A DNA stretch of 30,019 nucleotides from a virus (IMGVR_UViG_3300013126_000161:1-30019), one strand, 5' to 3'. Shown: positions 11,101-20,121, counted from the first letter of the stretch. Translations and numbers: made by a program. The notes: a model not told the origin generated them from the sequence alone.

Positions 11101-13269
11101 TATAGATTAAATATTGACCAATCCTTTGGACAGTTTAATTTTAGTCCTAGTTTCGATTACACCAAAAGAGACCCACGATTCTTTACACATGAATGGTATT
11201 TATTACAAAAATATCCAACATATTACATAGAACATAAAATTAAAGAAGATTCATATTCATATTTTGAAAATAACATAAATGAATCAAGTTTATATGATGT
11301 TAACTCAGATTATTTTAATGATTATTTCACAAGAAGATATGTTGGTACAACACCAATAAAAACCGATTATAAGTATTCTATTTTTAGTGGCGGTAATACA
11401 CAAAAATTTCCTGAGTGTATATTTAGAGGTGTGAAAGTTAGATTAAAGAAACGAATTGAAAATAGCGACGTAAATTATAATCTTAAAGAAAAGGTAGTAA
11501 TTCCTGACAATACACTTAACGGATATAAATTTTCGGCAGTACTTGCAATGAATGAAGATAATGAATTATCGACATCTATAAAATTCATAAAAAATAATAA
11601 ATTTAAATCTATAACATGTTTAATTAAAGCAAGTCTTGGTGGATTTTTACAAACAGATTTTATAGACAGAAACTTATTATATTCAATTAATCACAAAGTA
11701 ATATCTAATAATAACGTATTATCTTATGATGATAGATTGCTACAAGGACGCATTTATAAAATGGTAAATAATAGTGATGGCACATTCACGGTTTTTGCTA
11801 AAGGATTAAGCTCTTCAAATTTACCAAGTTTTAAATCTGAATTAACATTAAACGAACAATCTTCATATAATGATATAGTATTCGAACATAATGGTACTAC
11901 TATAAGATTTGGCGAAATATCAAAAGTAATAGATAATAATTCGTTTATTTGTTCAGAACTTAAGTGTAATTATAACAACATTGAATATAATATAGTAGGA
12001 TTTGATATTGAAAAGTATTTGGAAGATCCTATAGAATATCTTTACATTGATGGTTTACCTAATATTTTAGCAATGTATGCATTTGTTGCTGCAATAAAAG
12101 ATGATATGAAATATGAAAATGGTGGTTATAACGGATATCATCACATAATAAATGAAATTTCATTTGCAAATATCGCAAACCTTATAAATTTAGGTGATCC
12201 TAAGATACAATACATAGAAATACTTGAAAATGGAACTACTGAAAATGGTAAATTTTTAATTGAGTTAGTTAAACATGATGTTGAATATTCAACAACATAT
12301 TTAGGTAATAATGTAATTGTACCTAACGCCGATGTAAGCGAATTAAACACATTTGATATTATAGGATATGAATTAAAAATTAACGACAGAACTAGTGTTA
12401 AACCTATTTATAGGAATCAGTTTTACTTTAACCCAAAGGTATATGATGTTGTTAGTTTTTGTGATGATAGTGATTTACCTGAATTATATAAAATGAATAC
12501 AAAGTTTTATGTAAATGGGAATAATTTTAGTATTAAAAATTTATTCTTTAACAAAGTAAACACACAAAACAATCAAACTTTATTAAAATTAACAAATTTA
12601 AATCAATACCCTTTAATTGAGCAATATACTTTGAGTAAAAAAGACTTTAATGTGTTTAAATCTAATTGGGATACTAATTACTATAATGAATTTACAACGG
12701 AACGTAAATCAACAGAAATTATAGGAACAAAAGAACAATTGGAACAAAGATCATTCTTTGGTTCTAAATTATTAACATTGCCTAATGATATTACAATTGA
12801 CTACATAAAAGAAAATCCTATTAATAATTTAGATAATAACACAGGTATTAGTTATAATGATACTAAATTCAATGTAACAATGCAACTTAACATAAGTATT
12901 TTATTGCAAAATTATTTTTTAAATATTGAACCTTTTTATAAATTATTTAGTAATTATATTAACACAAATTTTTCATTTGGTAATAATAATTTGGAAGACG
13001 ATATTCGTAGATATATAGAGCTTAATGTTAAAGAAAGATATATAATCAAAGATATAATAGTTTGGAAAAAGTCTTTAACTTCACTTGAAGCAGATCAAGA
13101 ATTATTTAGACTTGATTTAACAACAACCGAAAAAATAAGTGAAGGTTTTAAACAAATTACTAATTTCACAAATGAAAAAATTGACGCATTTAATAATAAG
13201 TTAACATATAATAAACAATTAGATGAATCAGAACAATTTTCACTAACAATAAAGCTTAAAAAAATTTAA
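8158..13269 (+). CDS. Giant structural protein (1703 aa) with nidogen-like domain
   Basis: This is the largest gene in the window. The N-terminus (SSFSLLRTNPRLTTNVKIV) starts a domain that I associate with large structural proteins of T4-like phages of Bacteroidota; this is recall, not a search. Residues about 375-495 carry a beta-sandwich resembling the nidogen-like (NIDO) fold: INLPWSVKYNNVSYDKIYIG, SYVTFGGGS, then VQNVFADISDDDGD, MFVVRYEG and IIWEITFYKNSSKIDIDI. Eukaryotic and bacterial NIDO-type domains are extracellular, so surface contact is plausible. The rest is a long succession of beta-rich segments with no recognisable motif. Its size and position between other large structural genes suggest a peripheral baseplate or fibre protein. 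Confidence 0.6.
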   Translation: MTQISKKSSFSLLRTNPRLTTNVKIVSAGDKVYLDSINADSVLANSKYKKFDVTGGMYSYDIYNFYNRDGKLPVNLAYKVFEKFSYATPKAQYSDQYDFEYCAGAYTKNSALYNEEFAMFAPLWVEKENLPEYFIILKLNGPVTINSKDSNTEDELNLINDDIINSTNFFKHYLKNSELVKTISLKENTSIGKYIRNHVNDSSFPEGSIYATIKKDEYSYINGISYNSGGFCSVADNFYDEFVLQDKIILEKDNNITNKFSQLGVVHPNILNLEFLFDVDGEYEMNRYMGFYVSEAQLDKFTVTKSFSNKSYSDGSIEVNSFLKYDRLIDVNNLVNRIPYVKDPNDNFYLINQSDAYEKRGHLHLKNIFSGDDDDNSYEINLPWSVKYNNVSYDKIYIGSNSYVTFGGGSTEYSGFSASNPNLPTIFISSADNSVQNVFADISDDDGDSMFVVRYEGYNSTSSNGDNSNIIWEITFYKNSSKIDIDIIHNEMLYDGYDGIGGMTDGVGNWILQNQLFVSDNVSFRVNEDLSITELLPRINKIKTKNSVINPVNFSNYEPYRTISVNTTNELGKSCFAFKVNSNVSETTQIRLLKVDIIADEINDDDVDLFGVRGNDNIPAGTAYYTTYSTKGNTYDIAKAISAAINNIEILAGEQIFRAIYQNDIVVVYAQNSTSYWDNLKWSIFSTGDVFPFTILNDNANIIDVHDYVLTYDSFKNDIGEMDVTLYLSGKLASSTFKGGSDTNNNRFIISSADVNQFFTNNTLDELFAKGLTYSKVKSVSSYLDEPLYDENGLIYAFNNFDKFATCVLEDDIKITYNKKIILYKNALPSIGYFSFLPIKDFDFDTFNLDYTKCEDSKIPELWDFCLSKISTQNFDSILQPESSNYEKCNLLTGLFENEFLSAKGFSKLVDSNLNEDYDQLQELAKLNQTISEHTQDTITNNEYDRLNENYLTTTALFSKVVPFVNKWVSDDLSTDVRNNNYRLNIDQSFGQFNFSPSFDYTKRDPRFFTHEWYLLQKYPTYYIEHKIKEDSYSYFENNINESSLYDVNSDYFNDYFTRRYVGTTPIKTDYKYSIFSGGNTQKFPECIFRGVKVRLKKRIENSDVNYNLKEKVVIPDNTLNGYKFSAVLAMNEDNELSTSIKFIKNNKFKSITCLIKASLGGFLQTDFIDRNLLYSINHKVISNNNVLSYDDRLLQGRIYKMVNNSDGTFTVFAKGLSSSNLPSFKSELTLNEQSSYNDIVFEHNGTTIRFGEISKVIDNNSFICSELKCNYNNIEYNIVGFDIEKYLEDPIEYLYIDGLPNILAMYAFVAAIKDDMKYENGGYNGYHHIINEISFANIANLINLGDPKIQYIEILENGTTENGKFLIELVKHDVEYSTTYLGNNVIVPNADVSELNTFDIIGYELKINDRTSVKPIYRNQFYFNPKVYDVVSFCDDSDLPELYKMNTKFYVNGNNFSIKNLFFNKVNTQNNQTLLKLTNLNQYPLIEQYTLSKKDFNVFKSNWDTNYYNEFTTERKSTEIIGTKEQLEQRSFFGSKLLTLPNDITIDYIKENPINNLDNNTGISYNDTKFNVTMQLNISILLQNYFLNIEPFYKLFSNYINTNFSFGNNNLEDDIRRYIELNVKERYIIKDIIVWKKSLTSLEADQELFRLDLTTTEKISEGFKQITNFTNEKIDAFNNKLTYNKQLDESEQFSLTIKLKKI

Positions 13270-13275
13270 CATTAA

Positions 13276-15636
13276 ATGGCAATAATAATTAAAGAAATAA
13301 TTCAAAACGATATAAATTTAATTGAAAAGTTAAATTTTAATTTTGACCAAATCTTATTAGCTGGAGGAGGTCCTAAGGGAGCTACTGGAGCAACGGGTGA
13401 AGGTTTGTCAGGACAACGCGGTAAACGCGGATTGAATTTTTACACAGAGGCTAATATAGGTACATCTAACACACCAGAAAATCCTACATATTTAGGTGAT
13501 CTTGTACTTAAGTCAAATGGCGATGTTTTTATTATTGGATCTACTGGATCTACCTCAGGTGTATCTTCAGGTGTCAATATAAAAGGTGCAACAGGAAATA
13601 CGGGTGCAACAGGTAACACTGGGTATTCTGGTGGTATTGAATTATACCAAGCAGGACCAACTGCTTCATATAATTCATCTACAGGGTTAGGTATTTTATC
13701 AGGTACACCTGGTACAACAGGTTTAAATTATGATAGTATAGGTTTTATGATGCCAACTTCTCAAAAAGTTGGTTATGTTTTTGCACACAAAGAGTTTACA
13801 AAATCAAGCAATGGTAAATTCTTAAATTTAAACAGACATTTAAATGAAGTTGGTGAGTTAGGGACAATTGACACACATAGTACATTTGCTAATTTAACGC
13901 CAAAGACAATAATTGTACAAGATGAGCTAAATATAGTAACAAATAATGGTCTTTCATTTGGTACATATAATCTTAGGTCAAAATATTCATTTCCATTAGA
14001 TGTTTTGCTTAATGTTGGTGGTGGTAATAGTAATCCTAGAATTGCATATCAACCTTCAGCAACGTCTGATTTTATTAATTTTGTAAACTTTGGATTTAGA
14101 CTTAAATCAACTACATCAAGTACAAATTTTGTTGCAGAATACTTAATCAATTCGGAAGCTAATCCTATTACAATTAACGCAGGTGGTGTAAGATCATCTC
14201 TTGATAGTAAAAGAGAACCATCAGATTTAACATTAAGAGGAAATAGAATAATATTTGAATGTTATGATGGCGGAACAGGATATTATGCAACGAGTGGAAA
14301 TTTCATTAATGGCACTTCTAGAACAGAAGCAAATAAAATATTATTTAAATCGCCATCATATTTTGATAAACCTGTATTATTCAGATCATTAACGGGTGCA
14401 ACTGCTGTATCTATAGAATCTAATGCAAGTAACCAAGTAGGTCTACATATAAAATCAATAAATAATGGAATTTCATTATTTGTTGAGGGTGATAGTTTAC
14501 TATATGGCAATGTTAGTATTGCAGGTGGTATATTAACCGCATCTCAATCAAATATATATGATGCACTTGTAGATAATTTGCTGGAAATTGGATCTTATGG
14601 TAATGAAAGCGGCGTATTAATCACAAGCGGTGATATTTCAGCATCTGGTTTTGTTAAATCATCAACATTAAACGTAATAACAGATTCATTATTTGGAGGT
14701 AATGTAATTATAAACGGTACCCTTGGTGTGACAGGACAAAGTACCTTCTCAGGTAACGTTAATATAGCAACAAACAAAAATTTAACAACTGGTCCTATAA
14801 GTGCAACAAATGGTACATTTTCGCAAAATGTTAACATAGCAGGTAGTCTTGGTTTAACAGGCGCAGCTACATTACACAATAATTTATCAGTTGAAGGTAA
14901 TACTAACATTTTAGGAATTACAATATTTGGATCCACAGGTTCAACTGGGTCCGTTACTATTAAAAATGTTTCAGGTGTTGGTAAAATTTTAGTTAATACT
15001 GATACGGACGATGGTAAAGAACTTGTAGTTAACGGGGAAACTTATTTATTTGGTTCTGCTGATAAAACATTAACTTTAAAAAATGTAGCAAATAACACAG
15101 CATTTTACGTTGAACTTGGTAGATCTTATTTTAATAGTAAAGTAGGTATAGGTGCAGACAATACCTCAAGTGACATATTACGTGTTAGTGGAGATACTTC
15201 ATTAGTAGGTAATTTAACAATAACAGGTAGTACAATATTAGAAGATGTAACTATATCAAACGGTAAAGTATTGAATGCAAGTCTATGTAAAGGTAATGGA
15301 AGCGGTGCTTCATCAGTAAGCGGTTATTTACCGGGAATCAAAGCATTTGGTAATTTTTGGACGAGAGAAAGTAATGGTGCATGTACAATAAATAAACAAT
15401 TTGGTATACAATCAGTTTCTAGAACTGCGGCAGGAAGATATTTAGTAACAATAAGTAATGGATTAACTTTATCACAAGGATCTGTTATAATAGCAACAGT
15501 TAATTATAATACCATTGATGGACTATTTGTAAATACTTATCATAATAGCACAAATTCATTTTATATATTAGAGCATACAGATGCTGGTATAGCAAATGAT
15601 TATGGTACAATAAGTTTCATGATTTTAGATCTTTAA
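13276..15636 (+). CDS. Collagen-like tail fibre
   Basis: This 786-aa protein has a fibre architecture. A short N-terminal attachment segment (IQNDINLIEKLNFNFDQILL) is followed by Gly-X-Y triplets from about residue 30 (GGGPKGATGATGEG, GQRGKRG) and again near residues 102-120 (GATGNTGATGNTG), typical of phage collagen-like stalks. From about residue 390 to 660 there are many short beta-repeats of the form 'NVxIxGxLxVTGxxTxxGNV', suggestive of a beta-helical or triple-beta shaft. A distinct C-terminal domain of about 110 residues (from FGNFWTRESNGACTINKQFG) could be the receptor-binding knob. The gap to the preceding gene is 6 nt. Receptor binding is inferred from architecture only. Confidence 0.8.
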   Translation: MAIIIKEIIQNDINLIEKLNFNFDQILLAGGGPKGATGATGEGLSGQRGKRGLNFYTEANIGTSNTPENPTYLGDLVLKSNGDVFIIGSTGSTSGVSSGVNIKGATGNTGATGNTGYSGGIELYQAGPTASYNSSTGLGILSGTPGTTGLNYDSIGFMMPTSQKVGYVFAHKEFTKSSNGKFLNLNRHLNEVGELGTIDTHSTFANLTPKTIIVQDELNIVTNNGLSFGTYNLRSKYSFPLDVLLNVGGGNSNPRIAYQPSATSDFINFVNFGFRLKSTTSSTNFVAEYLINSEANPITINAGGVRSSLDSKREPSDLTLRGNRIIFECYDGGTGYYATSGNFINGTSRTEANKILFKSPSYFDKPVLFRSLTGATAVSIESNASNQVGLHIKSINNGISLFVEGDSLLYGNVSIAGGILTASQSNIYDALVDNLLEIGSYGNESGVLITSGDISASGFVKSSTLNVITDSLFGGNVIINGTLGVTGQSTFSGNVNIATNKNLTTGPISATNGTFSQNVNIAGSLGLTGAATLHNNLSVEGNTNILGITIFGSTGSTGSVTIKNVSGVGKILVNTDTDDGKELVVNGETYLFGSADKTLTLKNVANNTAFYVELGRSYFNSKVGIGADNTSSDILRVSGDTSLVGNLTITGSTILEDVTISNGKVLNASLCKGNGSGASSVSGYLPGIKAFGNFWTRESNGACTINKQFGIQSVSRTAAGRYLVTISNGLTLSQGSVIIATVNYNTIDGLFVNTYHNSTNSFYILEHTDAGIANDYGTISFMILDL

Positions 15637-15650
15637 AAAAATAATACAGA

Positions 15651-17747
15651 ATGTCAAATTCAAAATTCATACAAGTTTCTTCATCAATACTTTTAGAATA
15701 TATTTATTCGGCACAAAATGATTCAATAAACAAGTTTACTGAGTCAAATGTGCCGCTATATAAATATGATAATATTATATTTAACGGTATAAAGAATGAA
15801 ACAAAGGGAACTTATTACACAGGAAGTTCTATCAACAGAACATTTGATACGTATTCAACAAACGAAGTGTCTTTATTAAGATCACAAAACTTAAACCAGA
15901 ATACTTATTTACTTAATGTATCAGATAATAATGAAATGTTATATGATACAATAAAAATACATTTTATAAGCGGTTTTAATTTTGAAAATAATACTGGATT
16001 TATTTTAAATGCAAAATGTTTAAGCACAAAAAATGACATTATAAATTTACTTAATTTTGCAGTAACTAAACAAGACTCGTTTGAGACATTAAATTCTAAT
16101 TCATTTTATTTTGCTGGTAAGTATTATGCATCATATATAGAAGTTAAGTTGTTAAGCTTATATAATCTTATCTATACTTACTATAATACTAATCCTGAAG
16201 TTGTTGCTTTAATTTCACCAAATGGGATTAAAAGAGACCAATACATACAGTTTGATTTTGCATGGATTTCTAGTATTGTAAAAAATGACCAAGTTGAAAT
16301 TGGTACACTTAACAATTCATTTGCATTTGATTTAGAATTAGTAGATAAATATTCAAACATAACGGCTACTATAAGATTAGCCGAAGATACTGGTAATTAT
16401 TTAGAATATGAAGGTTTATATAATGGGAATAATATAGGAGACTTTTTAAATGATATGAATTCATCAGGATTTGATTACATAATGTTACATGATATTATGT
16501 TATATGAATCATCTGAGATTATTGGAAATGATCCTATTTGGAATGTGACACAAGAACTCCAATTAAGTCAATCATCAAACTTTAGCGACGTTGGTACATG
16601 GAGACCAATTATAAAAAATCCTTACACAACAGCATTTAAGGTTGATTATATATTACGATTATTTAATAGACTTGACCAAAGTCAAATTTGGAAAACTGCA
16701 TCAATAATGGTTAGCGGTGATAATGTTGCAAAGTTTGGTATATTCAACACTTCTATTAACTTAAATTCCGTCGCAACACATAAAATTTATAATAAAACAG
16801 TTGTAAAAGAAGTTAAATTAGTTAAACCTATTGATAACACACAATTTACAACAAAACAAATTTTTTCATATCTGAATTCAGATATTGCGCTTTCAATTGA
16901 TTCAAATGATAAAGTAGGTACAATAGTACCTAGTGCAATAACACAAATTCTTATAACAGATAACACAACTAAACTTAAATTTACTTTTTACAAAAAATCA
17001 AATAATACACAAGTACCATTAGGATTTACAAATGAAGATACTTTATATTTAAGCTTTAAATTAAATGATGGCTCAAATTTTAAAATAATTGAAGTTAAGT
17101 TGCTAGATTTTAATAGACATAACGGCGAAATTTTATTTAAGATAAATTCAACTGAAGCAAATAAAATATTACAATCAAGAGTAAGAACATTTGATATTTT
17201 ATGGGAAAATGCTGCTAAAGAATTAACAACTATTGTGACAGGCACATTTTATTCAACACTAGAATGGACAGACCTTAAAAAATATTCTATCATATCAGAT
17301 AGAGACCATAAAATAACAGAAATTGAAACAAATTATAATACGTTATTGAATAATTATAATGTAACAACTGATACATTACACAAAACGATAGATGATAAGG
17401 ATGCTACCATAAATACTCTTAAAAATCAGATAACAGATAAAAATAAGTCTGAAACTGAAAAAATTTCATCTTTACAAACTTTAATAAACACTCTTGAAAA
17501 GGAACTTGTTACAAGTTCGGAAAATTACAAGAAGACAATTGAATCATTACAACATAGACTTAATGTATTAGAAGGTGGTTTTGATTCAAAACCAGGAACA
17601 CCAATAATGCATGATAATAATTACGATATAGTTAATCTTAATTCATCGGTTAAAAATAACAGAAAAGAAGTTGTACACGGGGCTGAAATATTAGAAGAAC
17701 GATATGACCGTAATGCACAAAGAGAACGATATATAGATATACAATAA
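15651..17747 (+). CDS. Structural protein with C-terminal coiled coil
   Basis: This 698-aa protein is in the structural block and not recognised by family. The first 540 or so residues are a beta-rich globular region. Residues about 545-645 form a long coiled coil with regular heptads (KITEIETNYNTLLNNYN, ISSLQTLINTLEKELVTSSE, SLQHRLNVLEGG). A short basic tail (ERYDRNAQRERYIDIQ) follows. The coiled coil suggests a trimeric or dimeric stalk. It lies 14 nt after the collagen-like fibre gene and 12 nt before a tail-tube-fold gene, so a fibre-to-baseplate connector is possible, as inference. Confidence 0.55.
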   Translation: MSNSKFIQVSSSILLEYIYSAQNDSINKFTESNVPLYKYDNIIFNGIKNETKGTYYTGSSINRTFDTYSTNEVSLLRSQNLNQNTYLLNVSDNNEMLYDTIKIHFISGFNFENNTGFILNAKCLSTKNDIINLLNFAVTKQDSFETLNSNSFYFAGKYYASYIEVKLLSLYNLIYTYYNTNPEVVALISPNGIKRDQYIQFDFAWISSIVKNDQVEIGTLNNSFAFDLELVDKYSNITATIRLAEDTGNYLEYEGLYNGNNIGDFLNDMNSSGFDYIMLHDIMLYESSEIIGNDPIWNVTQELQLSQSSNFSDVGTWRPIIKNPYTTAFKVDYILRLFNRLDQSQIWKTASIMVSGDNVAKFGIFNTSINLNSVATHKIYNKTVVKEVKLVKPIDNTQFTTKQIFSYLNSDIALSIDSNDKVGTIVPSAITQILITDNTTKLKFTFYKKSNNTQVPLGFTNEDTLYLSFKLNDGSNFKIIEVKLLDFNRHNGEILFKINSTEANKILQSRVRTFDILWENAAKELTTIVTGTFYSTLEWTDLKKYSIISDRDHKITEIETNYNTLLNNYNVTTDTLHKTIDDKDATINTLKNQITDKNKSETEKISSLQTLINTLEKELVTSSENYKKTIESLQHRLNVLEGGFDSKPGTPIMHDNNYDIVNLNSSVKNNRKEVVHGAEILEERYDRNAQRERYIDIQ

Positions 17748-17759
17748 TTTTAATATTTT

Positions 17760-18350
17760 ATGTTAAGTAACAGAAATGACCTTTTTAGAATAGATTTACC
17801 AATACACTTCATCCCAGAAGATGTATCAAATAAATATAAAGACTATATTAAAAGATTGCCTTTACAAATAACCAGTGCAATTGATTTAGTTAATTATTCA
17901 ATACAATCATTAACAATACCTGCATTTTCATTCGAACCCGTTGAACAGTGGTCATCAGGTTTGGATAATATGAAAACCCCTAAGAAGGGTGGATCTAGAT
18001 TTTATAGGCCTGCGGTAAATGTTAGTGGTTTATCCGAAAGAAAAATCACATTAACATTACAGTTACTTGATGGCTGTATAAATTACTGGATTTTATTAGA
18101 TACATTTTTCAAGTATTATTCACATGAAAATGCTAATCCATTTGTACAAGATATTATTCACACGATATTTGATAGCGAAGGTAATAACTTAATAAAGATA
18201 ATTTATAAGGATTGTGTTTTCACTGGTTTATCGGAACTAACTTCATCATATGCTGAAACAATGCCTGATTTTAAAACATTTACAATTGACTTTACATTTA
18301 ACACATTTGAAACAAAAACAATCGAAGAACTTCAAACATTCATAAAATAA
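17760..18350 (+). CDS. Tail-tube-fold protein (gp19/gp48/gp54-like candidate)
   Basis: The protein has 196 aa. Features suggesting the tail-tube fold are an N-terminal 'FRIDLP' strand, an internal loop with 'IPAFSFEPV', a strand RKITLTLQLLDG followed by an aromatic helix (INYWILLDTFFKYYS), and a C-terminal pair of strands (CVFTGLSELTSSYAETMPDF, then FTIDFTFNTFE). The 'x-F-x-G-L-x-x-L...FTIDFTFNTF' ending is the pattern of T4 gp19-type tube proteins and of the related baseplate tube-initiator proteins gp48 and gp54. Because it lies next to the baseplate/fibre genes and only one copy is seen, a baseplate tube-initiator or hub-associated role is as likely as the main tube. The family assignment is moderate at best. 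Confidence 0.45.
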   Translation: MLSNRNDLFRIDLPIHFIPEDVSNKYKDYIKRLPLQITSAIDLVNYSIQSLTIPAFSFEPVEQWSSGLDNMKTPKKGGSRFYRPAVNVSGLSERKITLTLQLLDGCINYWILLDTFFKYYSHENANPFVQDIIHTIFDSEGNNLIKIIYKDCVFTGLSELTSSYAETMPDFKTFTIDFTFNTFETKTIEELQTFIK

Positions 18351-18363
18351 ACACAAAACGACT

Positions 18364-18999
18364 ATGGGATTTATAAGAGACATTCAAAAAGCAAACGGTT
18401 TAACTCCTGATGGTATCATCGGTAAAAAAACATTACTAAAAATTAAAGAAATAATAGGAAAAACTAATGTAGAATGTGCACATTTCCTTGGTCAGTGTTC
18501 ACATGAAAGTGGTGGATTTTTTGTATTGGAAGAAAATTTAAATTACTCTGCTAAACGATTACTTGAAATTTTTGGTAAATATTTTAATGATAAGAATGTT
18601 ATTTTATACGCAAACAAACCAGAACATATAGCAAATAGAGTATATGCAAATAGAATGGGTAATGGAGATGAACTTAGTGGTGACGGTTGGAAATTCAGAG
18701 GACGTGGTTTAATTCAATTAACAGGTAAAAATAATTATGTTGATTTTGCAAAATATATTAACGATCCTCTTATTTTAGAAAACCCTTCATTAGTTTCAAC
18801 AAAATATGCATTACAAAGTGCAAAATACTTTTTTGATAAAAATAATATTTGGTTATACTGTCAATATATTAATGATGATACTATAATGAAAGTTTCTAAA
18901 CTCATTAATCTTGGATCCATAAAATCAAAACTTATACCACATGGATTAAAGGATAGATCAGCTCAAACTAAAAAATATTATATAAGTTTAAACAAGTGA
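18364..18999 (+). CDS. GH19 endolysin (chitinase-like muramidase)
   Basis: This 211-aa protein is expected to cleave the peptidoglycan glycan backbone at lysis. Residues 1-32 resemble half a peptidoglycan-binding repeat (IQKANGLTPDGIIGKKT). The GH19 catalytic domain follows: FLGQCSHESGGF with candidate catalytic Glu48, then EENLNYSA with candidate second Glu57, then the GNGDELSGDGWKFRGRGLIQ block (about residues 97-116) that is diagnostic of phage and bacterial GH19 lysozymes, and LTGKNNY. No signal peptide or membrane segment is visible, so release would need a holin or similar. Spacing is 13 nt to the gene on each side, as in the rest of the late block. Confidence 0.9.
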   Translation: MGFIRDIQKANGLTPDGIIGKKTLLKIKEIIGKTNVECAHFLGQCSHESGGFFVLEENLNYSAKRLLEIFGKYFNDKNVILYANKPEHIANRVYANRMGNGDELSGDGWKFRGRGLIQLTGKNNYVDFAKYINDPLILENPSLVSTKYALQSAKYFFDKNNIWLYCQYINDDTIMKVSKLINLGSIKSKLIPHGLKDRSAQTKKYYISLNK

Positions 19000-19012
19000 T
19001 AAATACAACAAA

Positions 19013-19381
19013 ATGATTATGAAAAATTATACTGAATATATGAATGAAAAATATTCATATGTTAATGCAATAGAACAAATAAGCGAAGGTTTAAAATCCG
19101 AATTGAATGAAGAAGAACAACAACTCATAGACGAGAAAGTTGACTTATTTGTGAAAGAATACTTAGAAAAGAATAAGGATCTTAATGATCTTTCTAACGA
19201 ATTAACCAACGAAGGATTTATTGGATCTATATTAGGTGGTTTAACAGGATTTGCTTTAGGATCTACTATAGGTAAAGTTGTTGCTAAAACATTAGGCATA
19301 GAAAAGGGTGTATTTTATGATATATTGACTTCTAAATTAGTTGGTGCAAGTATAGGGGCAGCAATGGGAAAAAGCATTTAA
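19013..19381 (+). CDS. Glycine-zipper membrane-type protein with capsid-targeting-like N-terminus
   Basis: Two in-frame starts exist, ATG 19013 and ATG 19019. The second gives MKNYTEYMNE, close to the T4 capsid-targeting peptide MKTYQEFIAE, so I favour 19019. The middle (about residues 20-65) is acidic and helical. The C-terminal 50 residues are a glycine zipper (GFIGSILGGLTGFALGSTIG, then LVGASIGAAMG), a pattern of pore-forming or membrane-inserting segments. A similar C-terminal block (GVEKG-YD-LTSRLV-type) is, in my recall, shared by small proteins of T4-like phages. It could be an internal virion protein that inserts in the membrane on DNA entry, or a lysis-related protein given the adjacent endolysin. 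Neither role is proven. Confidence 0.6.
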   Translation: MIMKNYTEYMNEKYSYVNAIEQISEGLKSELNEEEQQLIDEKVDLFVKEYLEKNKDLNDLSNELTNEGFIGSILGGLTGFALGSTIGKVVAKTLGIEKGVFYDILTSKLVGASIGAAMGKSI

Positions 19382-19428
19382 AGCTCATTCTAGACACTTT
19401 CTTTCATATTAATACAAATTACATACAA

Positions 19429-19486
19429 CGTTAATAAATGTTAAATTTCATTAATCATTAACATGACAATTTAACATTTATTAACG
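19429..19486. repeat. Perfect 19-bp inverted repeat upstream of the resolvase gene
   Basis: The left arm (cgttaataaatgttaaatt, 19429-19447) and the right arm (aatttaacatttattaacg, 19468-19486) are exact reverse complements, separated by a 20-nt loop. The right arm ends 16 nt before the ATG at 19503. In RNA it would form a long AU stem in the leader of the resolvase message. In DNA it could be a binding site for a dimeric protein. There is no T-tract after it, so a classical rho-independent terminator is less likely. It lies at the boundary between the late structural/lysis block and the replication block. Confidence 0.7.
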
Positions 19487-19502
19487 CATACAAAAATTTT
19501 AA

Positions 19503-20117
19503 ATGACAATAATTTCAATAGACTTTAGTATAAATTCGCCTGCGATAATTATTAAAGACACAACAAAAGATTCATATGAAGCATTTTCATTTGTTCCTAA
19601 TTTTAATGATAAATTAAAATCATCGCAGTTGTATAATGAGCTTTCAAAAATAATGAACATAGTTTCTTATACAAAGTATAAACCAACAAAAGACCCTGTG
19701 AAGGATCAAACAATTAAAATGAAAAATGCTGATTATCTGTCAGATGCTATAATGAAAGCTATCATTCCACACATAAAAGAAACACCTGAAATACGAATAG
19801 AAGGTTTTTCATTCGGTTCAAAGGGTAATTCTTTTATTGATATGATTTCTTTTAACACATTTCTTAAAGTAAAAATGATACAACAATGGGGTCATGTTAT
19901 AAAAGTAATATCTCCAAAAACTATTAAAAAATTATTTACAGGAAATGGTAATGCATCAAAATGTGATATGTTAAGATCATTTGTTGATAATTATGATAAT
20001 GAATTAGTTGATATTATTGTAAGTTTAAACATTATCAAGAAAGAAGAATTTAAGATACCAAAACCATTAGATGATTTAATAGATGCATTTGCATTATCTA
20101 AGATAAGTATAAACTAA
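19503..20117 (+). CDS. RuvC-like Holliday-junction resolvase (RNase H fold)
   Basis: This 204-aa protein has the RuvC-type arrangement of acidic residues. Asp7 is in the first strand (IISIDFSINSPAI), Glu100 is in the strand IRIEGFSFGSKGN, and Asp191/Asp194 are in the C-terminal helix (PLDDLIDAFALS). The segment SPKTIKKLFTGNGNASK (137-153) matches the 'P..(I/V)KK..TG.G.A.K' loop of RuvC and related phage nucleases. The length is close to the usual 160-200 aa. It probably resolves branched DNA made by recombination-dependent replication, with gp32, UvsY and UvsW encoded downstream, in place of T4 endonuclease VII. It is preceded by the 19-bp inverted repeat and followed by a small hairpin. Confidence 0.82.
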   Translation: MTIISIDFSINSPAIIIKDTTKDSYEAFSFVPNFNDKLKSSQLYNELSKIMNIVSYTKYKPTKDPVKDQTIKMKNADYLSDAIMKAIIPHIKETPEIRIEGFSFGSKGNSFIDMISFNTFLKVKMIQQWGHVIKVISPKTIKKLFTGNGNASKCDMLRSFVDNYDNELVDIIVSLNIIKKEEFKIPKPLDDLIDAFALSKISIN

Positions 20118-20121
20118 AAAA

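Noticed and set aside
17760-18350. Firm assignment as the major tail tube protein (gp19)
   Set aside because: The fold pattern fits, but baseplate tube-initiator proteins share it and the gene context favours the baseplate; left as a candidate only.
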